This document shows, piece by piece, positions 15,643 through 24,600 of a stretch of DNA of 64,000 nt. The DNA comes from Bailinhaonella thermotolerans (GTDB taxonomy: Bacteria; Actinomycetota; Actinomycetes; Streptosporangiales; Streptosporangiaceae). The translations under genes were made by a program, and so were the position numbers. Numbering within the stretch: the stretch's first letter is position 1; the number at the start of each line of letters is the position of its first letter. The stretch is from positions 1-64,000 of the forward strand of contig NZ_QZEY01000004.1 in assembly GCF_003594875.1 (NCBI RefSeq), given 5' to 3'. Below the pieces are notes generated by a model. That model saw only the letters and a program-made list of their open reading frames with translations. It searched no databases and had not been told where the DNA came from.

Positions 15643-16302
15643 TCACAGCTCGGGCGGGGCCAGCGTGAACCTGGCCTGGACCTGCGCGCGCACGATCTGC
15701 ATCTCCGGTTCGAGGTCCAGCGGCGGCGGCGAGTCCATCTCCATCGCGGCCGCCCGCATCAGGGGCGCCGACTCGTAGCCGAACGGCGTCACCGGCTCGG
15801 CGGTGTCCGACATCTCCAGCAGCCCGGTCACCCGGGTGCCCAGCGCCGCGGCGTACTCCCTGGCCCGCCGTACGGCGGAGCGCGCGGCCTCCTCCCGCGC
15901 CCGGCGGTGCACCTCGCTGTCGCGGCGCAGCTCCCAGCGCGGCCCCTCCACCGAGGCCAGCTCCAGGTCCGCCAGCCGCGTCAGCAGCTCGCCCAGCGCG
16001 CCGAACTCGTTCATCACGATGGTGAGCCGCACGGTGCCGTGGTACCGCGCGACCTTCTCGCCCGAGCGCCGCCCGCGCAGCTCGGGGAACACCGTGAACC
16101 CGCCGGTCTCCACGGACTCCACGGCGTCGCCGTACGACTTGACCAGCGTCAGGCACTCCTCGTCGCGCCGCGTGAGCCGGTCGAGCACCGCCCGGCGGCT
16201 CTTGTCCCGCGCGCCCACGTTGACGATCACGCGCGCGAGCTCCGGCTCCGCCTCGATCACGGCCTCGCCGCGCACGCTCAGCCTCGGCTCCTCACCCGCC
16301 AT
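15643..16302 (-). CDS. SIMPL-domain (DUF541) protein
   Basis: Protein of 219 aa with the SIMPL/DUF541 pattern: opening LSVRGEAVIEAEPELARVIVNV, central YHGTVRLTIVMNEFGALGELLTRL, and the ARREEAARSAVRRAREYAAALG-like helix. I see no signal peptide, unlike many periplasmic members. Function in this family is poorly defined. GTG 16305 and ATG 16302 are adjacent possible starts after GAGGAGG; ATG gives the better spacing. Confidence 0.85.
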   Translation of the reverse strand: MAGEEPRLSVRGEAVIEAEPELARVIVNVGARDKSRRAVLDRLTRRDEECLTLVKSYGDAVESVETGGFTVFPELRGRRSGEKVARYHGTVRLTIVMNEFGALGELLTRLADLELASVEGPRWELRRDSEVHRRAREEAARSAVRRAREYAAALGTRVTGLLEMSDTAEPVTPFGYESAPLMRAAAMEMDSPPPLDLEPEMQIVRAQVQARFTLAPPEL

Positions 16303-16347
16303 CACGCCTCCTCGCCCGGAAGCCCGGCCCGCGCCCGGCCGGCCCGC

Positions 16348-16404
16348 GGTTCGGTCAGTCCCGCCGGTTCGGTCAGTCCCGCCGGTGTCCAGTCAGTCCC
16401 CGCC
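16348..16404. repeat. 18-bp tandem repeat, about two and a half copies
   Basis: The unit GGTTCGGTCAGTCCCGCC occurs at 16348-16365 and 16366-16383, followed by a diverged copy to 16404. It sits in the 170-bp gap between the SIMPL gene and the upstream deaminase/aldolase gene, both on the minus strand. Confidence 0.8.
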
Positions 16405-16471
16405 GGTCCGACCGGCGCGGCACTCCGGCCGGCGCGGCGGTCCGGCCGGTCCAGTCAATCAGAGGCGCGCG

Positions 16472-17650
16472 TCACAGGAAGGTCTTGCCCTCGCCGCGGT
16501 ACGTCGGGACCTCGCCGACGACGCGGTCGCCCTCGACGAGGTGGAGGCCGGCGAAGCGCTCGCACAGCTCGCCGGCCTTGGCGTGCCGGAAGTACACCCG
16601 GTCGCCCACGCTGAGCACGTCGGCCTCGCGTCCGAGCAGCGGGGTCTGCACCTCGCCGGCCGCCTCGCGAGGGTCGTAGGACAGGCCCGGCGGATAGTAC
16701 GGCTGGGGCAGCTTGGACGGGCCGGGCTCGCCGGAGGCGACGTATCCGCCGCCGAGGACGGTCACGACGCCCGCCGCGGGCCGCCGCACGACGGGAAGGG
16801 CGAAGAGCGCCGCGGGGGTGCCGGAGAAGCCGCTGTAGAAGTCGAACAGCCTCGGGTGGAAGAGCCCGGACCCGGCCGCGACCTCGGTGACCGCCTTCTC
16901 GCGCACGGTCTTCTCGACGCTGCCGGTGCCGCCGCCGTTGACGAACTCCAGGTCCGCCACCGCGCGCACCGCCCGCACGATGCGCGCCCGCCGTACGGCC
17001 AGCTCCCGCCACGACTCGCGCTGCATCCAGCGGATCACGCGGGCCTGCGCGGGGCTGCCCGGCGGGCGGTCGCCCACGCCGGCGATCTGCGCCTCGTAGG
17101 CCATGATGCCGACCAGGCGGAGCGAGGGGCGCTTGCCGATCTCGGCGGCGAGGTCGGCGGCGTCCTCGGGGGTGCGGACGGGGGATCGGCGCGCGCCGAT
17201 GCGCAGCCTGCCGCCGAAGGCGATGAAGCCGGTGTCGATGTCGAGGCAGACGCGGATCTCGCTGCCGCGCGCGGCGTCCTCGATGAGGTCGAGGTGTTCC
17301 AGCGAGTCCACCATGAGGGTGATCTCGGTGGTGGCGCGAGGGTCGGCGGCGAGCGCGGCCAGCGCGGAGCGGTCGGCCGTCGGGTAGGCCACGAGCACGT
17401 CGCGGAAGCCCTCGGAGACGAGCCAGAGCGCCTCGGGGAGGGTGAAGGCCATGATCCCCGCGAAGCCGTCCATCGCGAGGACGCGTTCGAGCAGGTGACG
17501 GCAGCGCACGGACTTGGAGGCGACGCGGATCGGCTTGCCCTTGGCCCGCCGCGCGAGGTCGGCCGCGTTGGCGTCGAAGGCGGCCAGGTCGACGATCGCG
17601 AAGGGGGCGTCCAGGCCCGCCGTGGCTCGGTCGTATCGCTCGCGGCTCAT
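16472..17650 (-). CDS. PLP-dependent amino acid deaminase/aldolase (alanine-racemase fold)
   Basis: Cytoplasmic enzyme of 392 aa with an alanine-racemase-type N-terminal barrel (about 10-250) and a D-serine-dehydratase-like C-terminal domain. The PLP lysine is K46 in RVASKSVRC; phosphate-binding glycines are in EFVNGGGTGS. The C-terminal HAKAGELC could supply metal ligands, as in D-threonine aldolase and eukaryotic-type D-serine dehydratase. The likely substrate is a beta-hydroxy D-amino acid, but specificity is not readable. The start is ATG 17650. It is divergent from the DUF6286 gene. Confidence 0.9.
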   Translation of the reverse strand: MSRERYDRATAGLDAPFAIVDLAAFDANAADLARRAKGKPIRVASKSVRCRHLLERVLAMDGFAGIMAFTLPEALWLVSEGFRDVLVAYPTADRSALAALAADPRATTEITLMVDSLEHLDLIEDAARGSEIRVCLDIDTGFIAFGGRLRIGARRSPVRTPEDAADLAAEIGKRPSLRLVGIMAYEAQIAGVGDRPPGSPAQARVIRWMQRESWRELAVRRARIVRAVRAVADLEFVNGGGTGSVEKTVREKAVTEVAAGSGLFHPRLFDFYSGFSGTPAALFALPVVRRPAAGVVTVLGGGYVASGEPGPSKLPQPYYPPGLSYDPREAAGEVQTPLLGREADVLSVGDRVYFRHAKAGELCERFAGLHLVEGDRVVGEVPTYRGEGKTFL

Positions 17651-17770
17651 GTCGGCAGCTTAACGCCGAACCACCGGGATTAACATGAATAGCCTTCACA
17701 TTATTTGCGCGGCGTGGGACCCCCCATCACTCCCGTCACCTGTGCCACAGTGACGGGTGGGGACGCTGAC

Positions 17771-18367
17771 ATGAGCACTATCGACGAGATCTTCGCCACC
17801 GGCGCGACGCGCAAAGAGAAGAGGGCCGCCCGCCGCCGGGCCCTTCGCGCGCTCCGGCCGCAGCGCGTCCCCGCCGGGGCGCTCACCGCGCTGGCCCTGA
17901 CGCTCGCCGGCGGCCTCACCGCCGCCGAGGTGGTCAGCGCCCTCGCCGGCCGCCCGCTGCGCGCCGTGCCGTACGACCGGCTGGCCGGGATCACCTGGGG
18001 CGACCGCGCGACGATGATCGCGGGAGCGGGCACGCTGGTCACCGGCCTGGCGCTGGCCGCGGCCGGCCTGCTGCCCGGCCGCGCGCGCCTGATCCCGGTC
18101 GAGACCGCCGATCCTCACCTGGTCATCGGCATGACCCGGCGCGGCCTGCGCAACTCCCTGGCCGCCGCCGTGGCCGCCGTCGAGGGCGTCGAGCGGGCCC
18201 GGGTACGGCTGCGCCGGGGCCGCGTCCACATCGTCGCCACCACGGGCAGCCTCACCACGGACGGCCTGGTCTCCGCGATCCGCCGCGCCGCGTCCGCCCG
18301 CCTCGCCGACACCGGCGTGCTCTACGGCCACGAGGTCCGGGTACGCCTCCACCGGAAGCAGATCTGA
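17771..18367 (+). CDS. DUF6286-type membrane protein
   Basis: Protein of 198 aa with two TM helices (about 38-58 and 78-103) after a basic N-terminus, followed by a soluble domain with VEGVERARVRLRRGRVHIVA. This is the pattern of actinobacterial DUF6286 proteins, usually found with Asp23/Gls24 alkaline-shock genes. The stop overlaps the next ATG by one base (TGATG). ATG 17771 is chosen; the frame is open to 17705 but the N-terminus there looks non-coding. Confidence 0.8.
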   Translation: MSTIDEIFATGATRKEKRAARRRALRALRPQRVPAGALTALALTLAGGLTAAEVVSALAGRPLRAVPYDRLAGITWGDRATMIAGAGTLVTGLALAAAGLLPGRARLIPVETADPHLVIGMTRRGLRNSLAAAVAAVEGVERARVRLRRGRVHIVATTGSLTTDGLVSAIRRAASARLADTGVLYGHEVRVRLHRKQI

Positions 18368-18951
18368 TGCCCCTCGCCCCCACCACGCACGACGAGACCC
18401 CCGCGGCGCCCCCGGCGGAGCCGGGAGCGCCCCGGTTCCGGAAGCGGGAGCGCAGGCCGCGCGGGCTGGGGATGCGGCTGGGCAACCGCGCCGGACTCGT
18501 GGGCGTGGGCCTGACGCTGACCGGGCTCGGCGCGTACTCCCTGCTCCGCGCGGCCGGTCGGCTCGGCCAGGCCCGGGAGGCCGTGTTCACCCCGCCCGGG
18601 GACGAGCGGATCTGGTACGGCGTCGCGGCGCTCGGCGTCGCGACGGCCGTCCTCGGGGCGCGCTGGCTGGCGCGGGTCGTGGGACCCCGGGCGCGCGGCA
18701 GCCGTACCGGCGCGGGGACGGCGATGCTCGGCGTGGCGCTCAAGGGCATCGAGGGCGTGCGCTGGATCAACGTCGGCATCGTGCGGCACGGGCGGCGGCA
18801 GCGCCTCGGGCTCACGGTGTCCTGCGACCCCCAGGCGGACCTGCGCGAACTGCGGATCCGGCTGGATCGCGAGGTGGTGGCCAGGGTGCGCCGCGTCTGC
18901 GACGACGAGCGGCTGCCCGCCCTGGCCCGCGTCCACATCACCCGCCGCTGA
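18367..18951 (+). CDS. AmaP-like alkaline-shock membrane anchor protein
   Basis: Protein of 194 aa: Pro-rich N-terminus, TM helices at about 42-62 and 78-98, and a soluble C-terminal domain that resembles that of its upstream partner (GIEGVRWINVGIVRHGRR). This matches the AmaP membrane anchor that normally holds Asp23/Gls24 proteins at the membrane. No Asp23 gene is adjacent, so the pair is an incomplete version of the usual operon. Its last codons are part of a 20-bp-period duplication. Confidence 0.75.
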   Translation: MPLAPTTHDETPAAPPAEPGAPRFRKRERRPRGLGMRLGNRAGLVGVGLTLTGLGAYSLLRAAGRLGQAREAVFTPPGDERIWYGVAALGVATAVLGARWLARVVGPRARGSRTGAGTAMLGVALKGIEGVRWINVGIVRHGRRQRLGLTVSCDPQADLRELRIRLDREVVARVRRVCDDERLPALARVHITRR

Positions 18952-18974
18952 CGGCCATCACCCGCCGCTGACGG
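18936..18974. repeat. 19-bp duplication across two convergent stop codons
   Basis: CATCACCCGCCGCTGACGG occurs at 18936-18954 and 18956-18974. The first copy holds the AmaP-like stop; the second supplies the last codons and stop of the convergent membrane protein at 18958. Confidence 0.85.
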
Positions 18975-21042
18975 TCCCCCGGAGCCCGGGCGCCGGTCCG
19001 GGCCCGGCGCGCCCGTCGTCACCGCCGCCGGGCAGCCCCGGCCCTTCCGGGATCTCCGGCGTTCCCAGTCCTCCCGGCCCGCTCCCATAGCCGTGTCCGT
19101 GCCCGCTCCCGCGCCTGCGGCGTCCCGGGCGGGAGCCCCGCCCGGCGCCGAAGGCGAGGGCCGCCGCCAGGCAGAGGAGAGGCACCGCGGGGAGCACGTA
19201 ACGGTGGTCGAACGCCGCGATGAACGGCGGCACCATCAGCAGCGTCATCCCCGCCGCCCACGGCAGCAGCACGTCGCCGCCGAGCCGCCGCCAGCGTACG
19301 AGCACGCCGCCGAGGCCGAGCAGCAGGATGACCGCGATCATCGGCCCGCGCAGCAGCACCACGTCCTGGTAGTCCCGGACCCAGCCGGCGTACGGGTAGT
19401 TGACCTCCAGTTCCCCGGACTCCCCGGAGTACTCGGTCACGATCTCCTGCGCGGTCCGGCCCCTCGACGCGGCGACCTGCGGCAGCGGCGTGCCGGACCG
19501 GGGGAAGCGGTACACGTCCAGGATGCCCGGGTCCGGGTACGGGTCGGGGGTCCACTTGAACGTGCGGGCGAAGTCCTCAAGCCCGGCCTTCACGAAGTCC
19601 AGCGGCTGCCCGAGGATGGCCCGCCGCGCGAACCGGCCGGCCAGTTCGTTCTTGTCCGTGCCCTTGGGGACGTTCCCCTCGATCCGGATGGGCGAGGTCG
19701 GGCTCCAGATGTACTCCGGCGCCGCCTGCCGCCGGCCCAGGTCCTCCGTCGGGCACAGCCGCGCCTCGTCCTCCGGCGGCCGGAGCCGGTCGCAGTCCGC
19801 GAAGGTCATCGTGCGCGACCACAGGAAGACGTTGCTCTTGGTCAGCCCGAAGTCGCCGTACGCCGTCCGGAACCAGAAGGCGTACGCCGCGAGCGGCACC
19901 ACCGACGCCATCACCGCCGCCGTCAGCGCGCGCCAGCCGACCCGGCGGATCAGCATCATGACGAGGATCACGATCAGCACGGCCAGCCCGATCGTGCGGG
20001 TGAGCGAGGCCGCGATCAGCAGCAGCCCCGCCGCCCCGGCCTGCCACACGGCGGGCCGGTCCCGCCACAGCGCGAGCGTCACGGCCGCCGTCACCAGCAG
20101 CGTGAACAGCGACTCGGCCAGCACCATGTGCTCGATCTGCACCTGGTGCGCGTCCAGCAGCACCGGAGCGGCCGCCAGCGCCGCCATCCACCCCCTGAGG
20201 CGGGTGCGCCGCCGGATCACCGCGTAGATCAGGACCCCGGTCGCCAGCCCCATCAGGTGCTGCGCGACCATCACCGCGGGGAAGCTCCCGAACGGCCGCA
20301 TCAGCCACAGGAACAGGGCGTACCCGGAGGGCCGCGACTCCATGGGCCGCGGGTCCAGCCCGGCGTTGACGTACGCGAAGGAGTCCGCCCAGAACCACAG
20401 CGCGGGCTGGTACCCGAGCACCGCGGCGGCCCGGATCCCCGCGCCCGCCGCCAGCACGATCAGGAAGACCAGGTGGCCCAGGACCGGGTTGCGCCGCCGG
20501 GGCCGTTCCTTCCCCGGCTCCGCCGGCATCCGCGCGACCCGCACCTCGGGATAGGCCATCCCGCCGCCGATCCCGCCCGGCGCCCCGCCCGCGTCCTGCG
20601 GCGCCCCATCCACGGCGTCAGGCGCCGCGCCCACGGCCCGCGGCGCTCCGCCCGGGGCTTGCGGCGCCGCGCCCACGGCGTACGGCGGCGCGTCCGGGCG
20701 CGCCCCGCCGTACCCCTGCCGGGCGGCGGCGGGCCGGGAGGCCCCGGGCGTGCGCCGGGGAAGCTCGCCGCCGGGCACGGCTCCGGGCGGGGTGCGCTTC
20801 GGGAGTTCCGCGCCGGCGTGCGGCGGGGCCGGGCGCGGCGGTCCGGGACTCGGCACGGGCCGGTCCCGCCGCGGCAGGTCCCCGCCCGCCCGGGAACCCC
20901 CGGGAGTACGGCGGGGCAGGGCGGGCGGCGGCCCCGCGGGGGAGGCCGCCGCGGGCGGCGACTCGCGTGGCGACTCGCGCGGCTCCGATGACGAGGCGCT
21001 CTCGAACCAGCCGCGGACCGGCCCGTCAGGTTCGGTGGACAC
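18958..21042 (-). CDS. Large membrane protein, glycosyltransferase-39/ArnT-like
   Basis: Protein of about 694 aa. The N-terminal 200 residues are Pro/Gly/Ala-rich with near-repeats of GAPxAVGAAP. A polytopic core of about 10 TM helices follows, opened by LGHLVFLIVLAAGAGIRAAAVLGY and FWADSFAYVNAG with acidic loop residues, then a C-terminal Gly-rich tail. The core resembles the GT-C fold of polyprenyl-phosphate-sugar transferases, but the donor and acceptor are unknown. GTG 21042 is preferred as start because GGGAGG lies 6 nt upstream; a TTG at 21069 has no ribosome site. Confidence 0.8.
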   Translation of the reverse strand: MSTEPDGPVRGWFESASSSEPRESPRESPPAAASPAGPPPALPRRTPGGSRAGGDLPRRDRPVPSPGPPRPAPPHAGAELPKRTPPGAVPGGELPRRTPGASRPAAARQGYGGARPDAPPYAVGAAPQAPGGAPRAVGAAPDAVDGAPQDAGGAPGGIGGGMAYPEVRVARMPAEPGKERPRRRNPVLGHLVFLIVLAAGAGIRAAAVLGYQPALWFWADSFAYVNAGLDPRPMESRPSGYALFLWLMRPFGSFPAVMVAQHLMGLATGVLIYAVIRRRTRLRGWMAALAAAPVLLDAHQVQIEHMVLAESLFTLLVTAAVTLALWRDRPAVWQAGAAGLLLIAASLTRTIGLAVLIVILVMMLIRRVGWRALTAAVMASVVPLAAYAFWFRTAYGDFGLTKSNVFLWSRTMTFADCDRLRPPEDEARLCPTEDLGRRQAAPEYIWSPTSPIRIEGNVPKGTDKNELAGRFARRAILGQPLDFVKAGLEDFARTFKWTPDPYPDPGILDVYRFPRSGTPLPQVAASRGRTAQEIVTEYSGESGELEVNYPYAGWVRDYQDVVLLRGPMIAVILLLGLGGVLVRWRRLGGDVLLPWAAGMTLLMVPPFIAAFDHRYVLPAVPLLCLAAALAFGAGRGSRPGRRRRGSGHGHGYGSGPGGLGTPEIPEGPGLPGGGDDGRAGPGPAPGLRGTVSGG

Positions 21043-21134
21043 CCGGAACCTCCCAAACGGGGCGGACAAAACAGACCACCCATGCTAGGCCAGGCCTGCC
21101 CCTGCCAGCGGCGCACTCCGCCCCGAACGGCCCG

Positions 21135-22508
21135 TCAGCACTCGATGACGTTCACGGCGAGGCCGCCGCGCGAGGTCTCCTTGTACTTGTCGAGCATGTC
21201 GCGCCCGGTGTCACGCATCGTCTTGATGGCCTTGTCGAGGGAGACGAAGTGACGGCCGTCGCCGCGCAGGGCGATGCGGGCGGCGCTGATGGCCTTGATG
21301 GAGGCGACGGCGTTGCGCTCGATGCACGGGATCTGGACGAGACCGCCGATGGGGTCGCAGGTCAGCCCGAGGTTGTGCTCGATGCCGATCTCGGCGGCGT
21401 TCTCCACCTGCTCCGGGGTGCCGCCCAGGACCTCGGTCAGGCCCGCGGCCGCCATCGAGCAGGCCGAGCCGACCTCGCCCTGGCAGCCCACCTCGGCGCC
21501 GGAGATCGAGGCGTTCTCCTTGAACAGCACGCCGATCGCGCCCGCGGTGAGCAGGAAGCGCACCACGCCGTCCTCGTCGCTGTTCAGGAACCGGTCGTAG
21601 TAGTGCAGGACGGCCGGGATGATGCCCGCCGCGCCGTTCGTGGGGGCGGTGACGATGCGGCCGCCGGCGGCGTTCTCCTCGTTCACCGCGAGGGCGTACA
21701 GCGTGACCCAGTCCATGGCCTGGAGCGGGTCCTTCTCCGCCGTCTCCACCTGGAGGCGGCGCCGGAGCTGCGGGGCGCGCCGCCGTACCTTCAGGCCGCC
21801 GGGCAGCAGGCCCTCGCTGGAGCAGCCGCGCCGCACGCAGGCGCGCATGACCTCCCACAGCTCCAGCAGCCCGGCCCGGATCTCGCCCTCGGCGCGGCCG
21901 AAGGCCTTCTCGTTCTCCAGCATCAGCGCGGAGATCGACAGGCCGGTCTCGGCGGTGTGCGCGAGCAGTTCCGCCGCCGTCGTGAAGGGGTACGGCAGGG
22001 GCGTGTCGTCCGGCTTGATCCGGTCGGCCCCGGTGGCGTTCTCGTCCACCACGAAGCCGCCGCCCACGGAGTAATAGACCTTCTCCCGGAGAGGAGACCC
22101 TTCCGCCGTGAAGGCGGTGAACCGCATGCCGTTCGGGTGATGCGGGAGTGACTTCTTCCTCTCGAAGATGAGGTCCTCTCCCACGACGAACGGGATCTCG
22201 TGCTCGCCGTACACCTTGACCGTGCCCGACGCGCGCATCTCGGCGAGCCGGGCGTCGATCGTGTCCACGTCCACCAGTTCGGGCTTCTCGCCCGAGAGGC
22301 CGAGCAGGACGGCCTTGTCGCTGCCGTGGCCCTTGCCGGTCAGCCCGAGCGAGCCGTACAGGATGGCCTCGATCCGCGCCGTCTTCTCCAGCAGCCCGTC
22401 CTGGTGGAGGCCGCGCGCGAACTTGTGCGCGGCGGCCATGGGCCCGCCGGTGTGGGAACTCGACGGGCCGATGCCGATCTTGAAAAGGTCGAAGACGCTG
22501 ATCGCCAT
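21135..22508 (-). CDS. sdaA: L-serine ammonia-lyase (iron-sulfur type)
   Basis: Enzyme of 457 aa that deaminates L-serine to pyruvate. It is the single-chain type: beta domain first (1 to about 155, opening [19 protein letters not shown]), then the alpha catalytic domain. Cluster cysteines are in [18 protein letters not shown] and IPCIERN. The last residue is Cys (NVIEC), as in the type 2 enzymes where this Cys occupies the active site. It is the third gene of the gcvT-gcvH-sdaA operon behind a glycine riboswitch, converting glycine-derived serine to pyruvate. Confidence 0.97.
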   Translation of the reverse strand: MAISVFDLFKIGIGPSSSHTGGPMAAAHKFARGLHQDGLLEKTARIEAILYGSLGLTGKGHGSDKAVLLGLSGEKPELVDVDTIDARLAEMRASGTVKVYGEHEIPFVVGEDLIFERKKSLPHHPNGMRFTAFTAEGSPLREKVYYSVGGGFVVDENATGADRIKPDDTPLPYPFTTAAELLAHTAETGLSISALMLENEKAFGRAEGEIRAGLLELWEVMRACVRRGCSSEGLLPGGLKVRRRAPQLRRRLQVETAEKDPLQAMDWVTLYALAVNEENAAGGRIVTAPTNGAAGIIPAVLHYYDRFLNSDEDGVVRFLLTAGAIGVLFKENASISGAEVGCQGEVGSACSMAAAGLTEVLGGTPEQVENAAEIGIEHNLGLTCDPIGGLVQIPCIERNAVASIKAISAARIALRGDGRHFVSLDKAIKTMRDTGRDMLDKYKETSRGGLAVNVIEC

Positions 22509-22537
22509 TGATCAACCTCTCGTCGGGGGGTTGGGGG

Positions 22538-22918
22538 TCAGGACTCGGACCCCTCGGTCAGCTTGGCGTACGCGTCGGCGTCGAGCAGGTCGCCCGGCTC
22601 CTCCGTCACGCGCACCTTGAAGAGCCAGCCCTCGCCGTACGGGTCGCTGTTGAGCAGCGACGGGTCGTCGGTCACCGCCGGGTTCACGTCGGTGATCTCG
22701 CCGGTCACCGGGGAGTACACGTCGCTCACCGACTTGGTGGACTCCACCTCGCCGCACGGCTCGCCCGCGCTCACCTCGGCGCCCGCCTCGGGGAGCTGCA
22801 CGAACACGACGTCGCCGAGCTGGTCGGCGGCGTACGCGGTGATGCCGACGGTCACGACGTCCTCGCCGCGCACCCACTCGTGCTCGGCGGTGTAGCTCAG
22901 CTCGCTGGGAATGGTCAT
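22538..22918 (-). CDS. gcvH: Glycine cleavage system H protein
   Basis: Lipoyl carrier protein of 126 aa that shuttles the aminomethyl group between P, T and L proteins. Lipoylated lysine K62 lies in [20 protein letters not shown]. The ATG at 22918 gives the normal N-terminus ([16 protein letters not shown]). It lies 16 nt after gcvT and 29 nt before sdaA. P and L proteins are not encoded nearby. Confidence 0.97.
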   Translation of the reverse strand: MTIPSELSYTAEHEWVRGEDVVTVGITAYAADQLGDVVFVQLPEAGAEVSAGEPCGEVESTKSVSDVYSPVTGEITDVNPAVTDDPSLLNSDPYGEGWLFKVRVTEEPGDLLDADAYAKLTEGSES

Positions 22919-22934
22919 CTGGTTCTCCCGGTGC

Positions 22935-24020
22935 TCAATTCTTCTTGTAGAAGGGCAGATCGACGACGTCCACCGGCTCGTGCGAGCCGCGGATGTCCAC
23001 GGCCAGCTCCCCGGTGACGCCGGCGTCCACGTACGCCATGGCGATCGGCTTACCCAGTGTCGGCGACGGCGCACCACTGGTCACCACGCCGACCACCTCC
23101 CCGTCGGCCTGCCGGACGACGGAATACCCGTGCCGGGGCACCCGCCGGCCCCGCGCGACCAGGCCCACCAGCTTCCGCGTGGGCTCCGGGGCGGCGCTCA
23201 GCACGGCCTTGCCGACGAAGTCGCCCGGCTTGTCCAGCTTGACCACCCGGCCCAGTCCCGCGTCGTACGGCGTGAGCTCGCTCGTCAGCTCGTTGCCGTA
23301 CAGCGGCATGCCCGCCTCCAGGCGCAGCGTGTCGCGGGCGGAGAGCCCGGCGGCCTTCAGGCCCAGGTCGGCGCCGGCCTCGGCGAGCGCGTGCCACAGC
23401 GGGACGGCGTCGGCGTTCTTCACGAACAGCTCGAACCCATCCTCACCGGTGTACCCGGTGCGGGCGATCAACGCGTCCGCCCCGGCGACCACGGCGGGCA
23501 GCCCGGCGTAGTACTTGAGCCCGTCCAGGTCGGCGTCGGTCAGCTTCGCCAGGATCTCCTGCGAGCGCGGCCCCTGCACCGCGATCAGCGCGAACTCCTC
23601 GGACCTGTCGTCCACGACCGCGTCGTACGGCAGCGCCCGCTCGGCCAGCGCGGCGGCGACGACCGGGTAGTTGGCGGCGTTGGCGACGACCATGAACTCG
23701 GCCTCGTCGAGCCGGTAGACGATGAGGTCGTCCAGCACGCCGCCGTCCTCGGCGCAGATCATCGTGTAGCGGGCGCGGCCGACGTTCAGCGCGGACAGGT
23801 GCCCGACGAGCGCGTGGTCGAGCGCCTCCCCGGCCTGGGGGCCGGTGACGAAGATCTCGCCCATGTGGGACAGGTCGAACAGTCCGGCCGCCTCGCGGAC
23901 GGCCTTGTGCTCGGCGGACTCGCTGCCGTAGCGGAGCGGCATGAGCCAGCCGGCGAAGTCGGTGAGCGTCGCGCCGAGGCTCTCGTGCACCTCGCGCAGC
24001 GGAGTCGGTCGTGCGGTCAT
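22935..24020 (-). CDS. gcvT: Glycine cleavage system T protein (aminomethyltransferase)
   Basis: Tetrahydrofolate-dependent aminomethyltransferase of 361 aa that releases ammonia and makes 5,10-methylene-THF. GcvT landmarks are [34 protein letters not shown] and [13 protein letters not shown], plus the C-terminal barrel with [15 protein letters not shown]. The start is ATG 24020. It is the first gene of the operon and lies about 40 nt after a tandem glycine riboswitch. Confidence 0.97.
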   Translation of the reverse strand: MTARPTPLREVHESLGATLTDFAGWLMPLRYGSESAEHKAVREAAGLFDLSHMGEIFVTGPQAGEALDHALVGHLSALNVGRARYTMICAEDGGVLDDLIVYRLDEAEFMVVANAANYPVVAAALAERALPYDAVVDDRSEEFALIAVQGPRSQEILAKLTDADLDGLKYYAGLPAVVAGADALIARTGYTGEDGFELFVKNADAVPLWHALAEAGADLGLKAAGLSARDTLRLEAGMPLYGNELTSELTPYDAGLGRVVKLDKPGDFVGKAVLSAAPEPTRKLVGLVARGRRVPRHGYSVVRQADGEVVGVVTSGAPSPTLGKPIAMAYVDAGVTGELAVDIRGSHEPVDVVDLPFYKKN

Positions 24021-24060
24021 CTCAGGCCACCTTCGTGGGAGGTGAAAAGTCCATCCTCCC

Positions 24061-24240
24061 GCTCTGTCATCGGTGCCTGAGAGCTTCGCCCGCGCGTGTC
24101 GGGCTTTCACCTTCGGCGAGGCCCCGGGGACCTGCTTTCCAGAGTGCGCCTGGCTCGTGCGGTCCTTTTACCTGAGAGGTTGACGGGAAGGCTTGCTCCT
24201 TCGGTGGCCCTGACCGGCTGACAGGGCTCTCTCCCGCACG
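24061..24240 (-). promoter_or_regulatory. Tandem glycine riboswitch
   Basis: Read on the minus strand, two glycine aptamers follow one another. Aptamer 1 (about 24240-24155) opens with CGGGAGAGAGCCCTG and has CCGAAGGAGCAAGCC, then CTCTCAGGTAAAAGGACCG. Aptamer 2 (about 24152-24061) has GCCGAAGGTGAAAG and ends GCTCTCAGGCACCGATGACAG. These conserved blocks are diagnostic of the glycine riboswitch. It sits just upstream of gcvT and should turn on glycine catabolism when glycine is high. Confidence 0.95.
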
Positions 24241-24370
24241 GGTTCGTCGGCTGCCGCCAGACTAGTGGCTTTCGTCCTCCCGCGAAACACGCCGGGCCGA
24301 TCGTGTACGGCCGTGTCCGGCCCGGTCTCCGGCGCCGCTCCGGCCGGGACCGGGTACGGCCCGGCGCGGG

Positions 24371-24600
24371 GCTCCCGGCGCGGCGACGCGGGGGCGCGGG
24401 GCGGGGCTCGGGCGGGGGGCTCGGGCGGAGGGCTCGGGCGGGGCTCCGGTGCGGCGGCTTGGGGCTGCCCGGCGTGAGGCTCCGGGTCGGGGCTCGGGGC
24501 CGGGGCTCCGGTCCGGGGCTCAGGACGGGGGCTCGGGGCCGGGGCTCAGGACGGGGGCTCGGGTGCGGGGCGGGACGCCGTACGGGCCGGGGGTACGGGT
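24371..24600. repeat. G-rich degenerate tandem repeat
   Basis: Repeated variants of CCGGGGCTCGGG and GGCTCAGGACGGGG run through the gap between the acyl-CoA-dehydrogenase-like gene and the riboswitch. There is no plausible gene here. The long G-runs could favour G-quadruplex formation on the plus strand. Confidence 0.7.

Noticed and set aside
24061-24240. T-box leader or SAM riboswitch upstream of gcvT
   Set aside because: The paired aptamers with CCGAAGG and CTCTCAGG blocks fit the glycine riboswitch; there is no T-box sequence.
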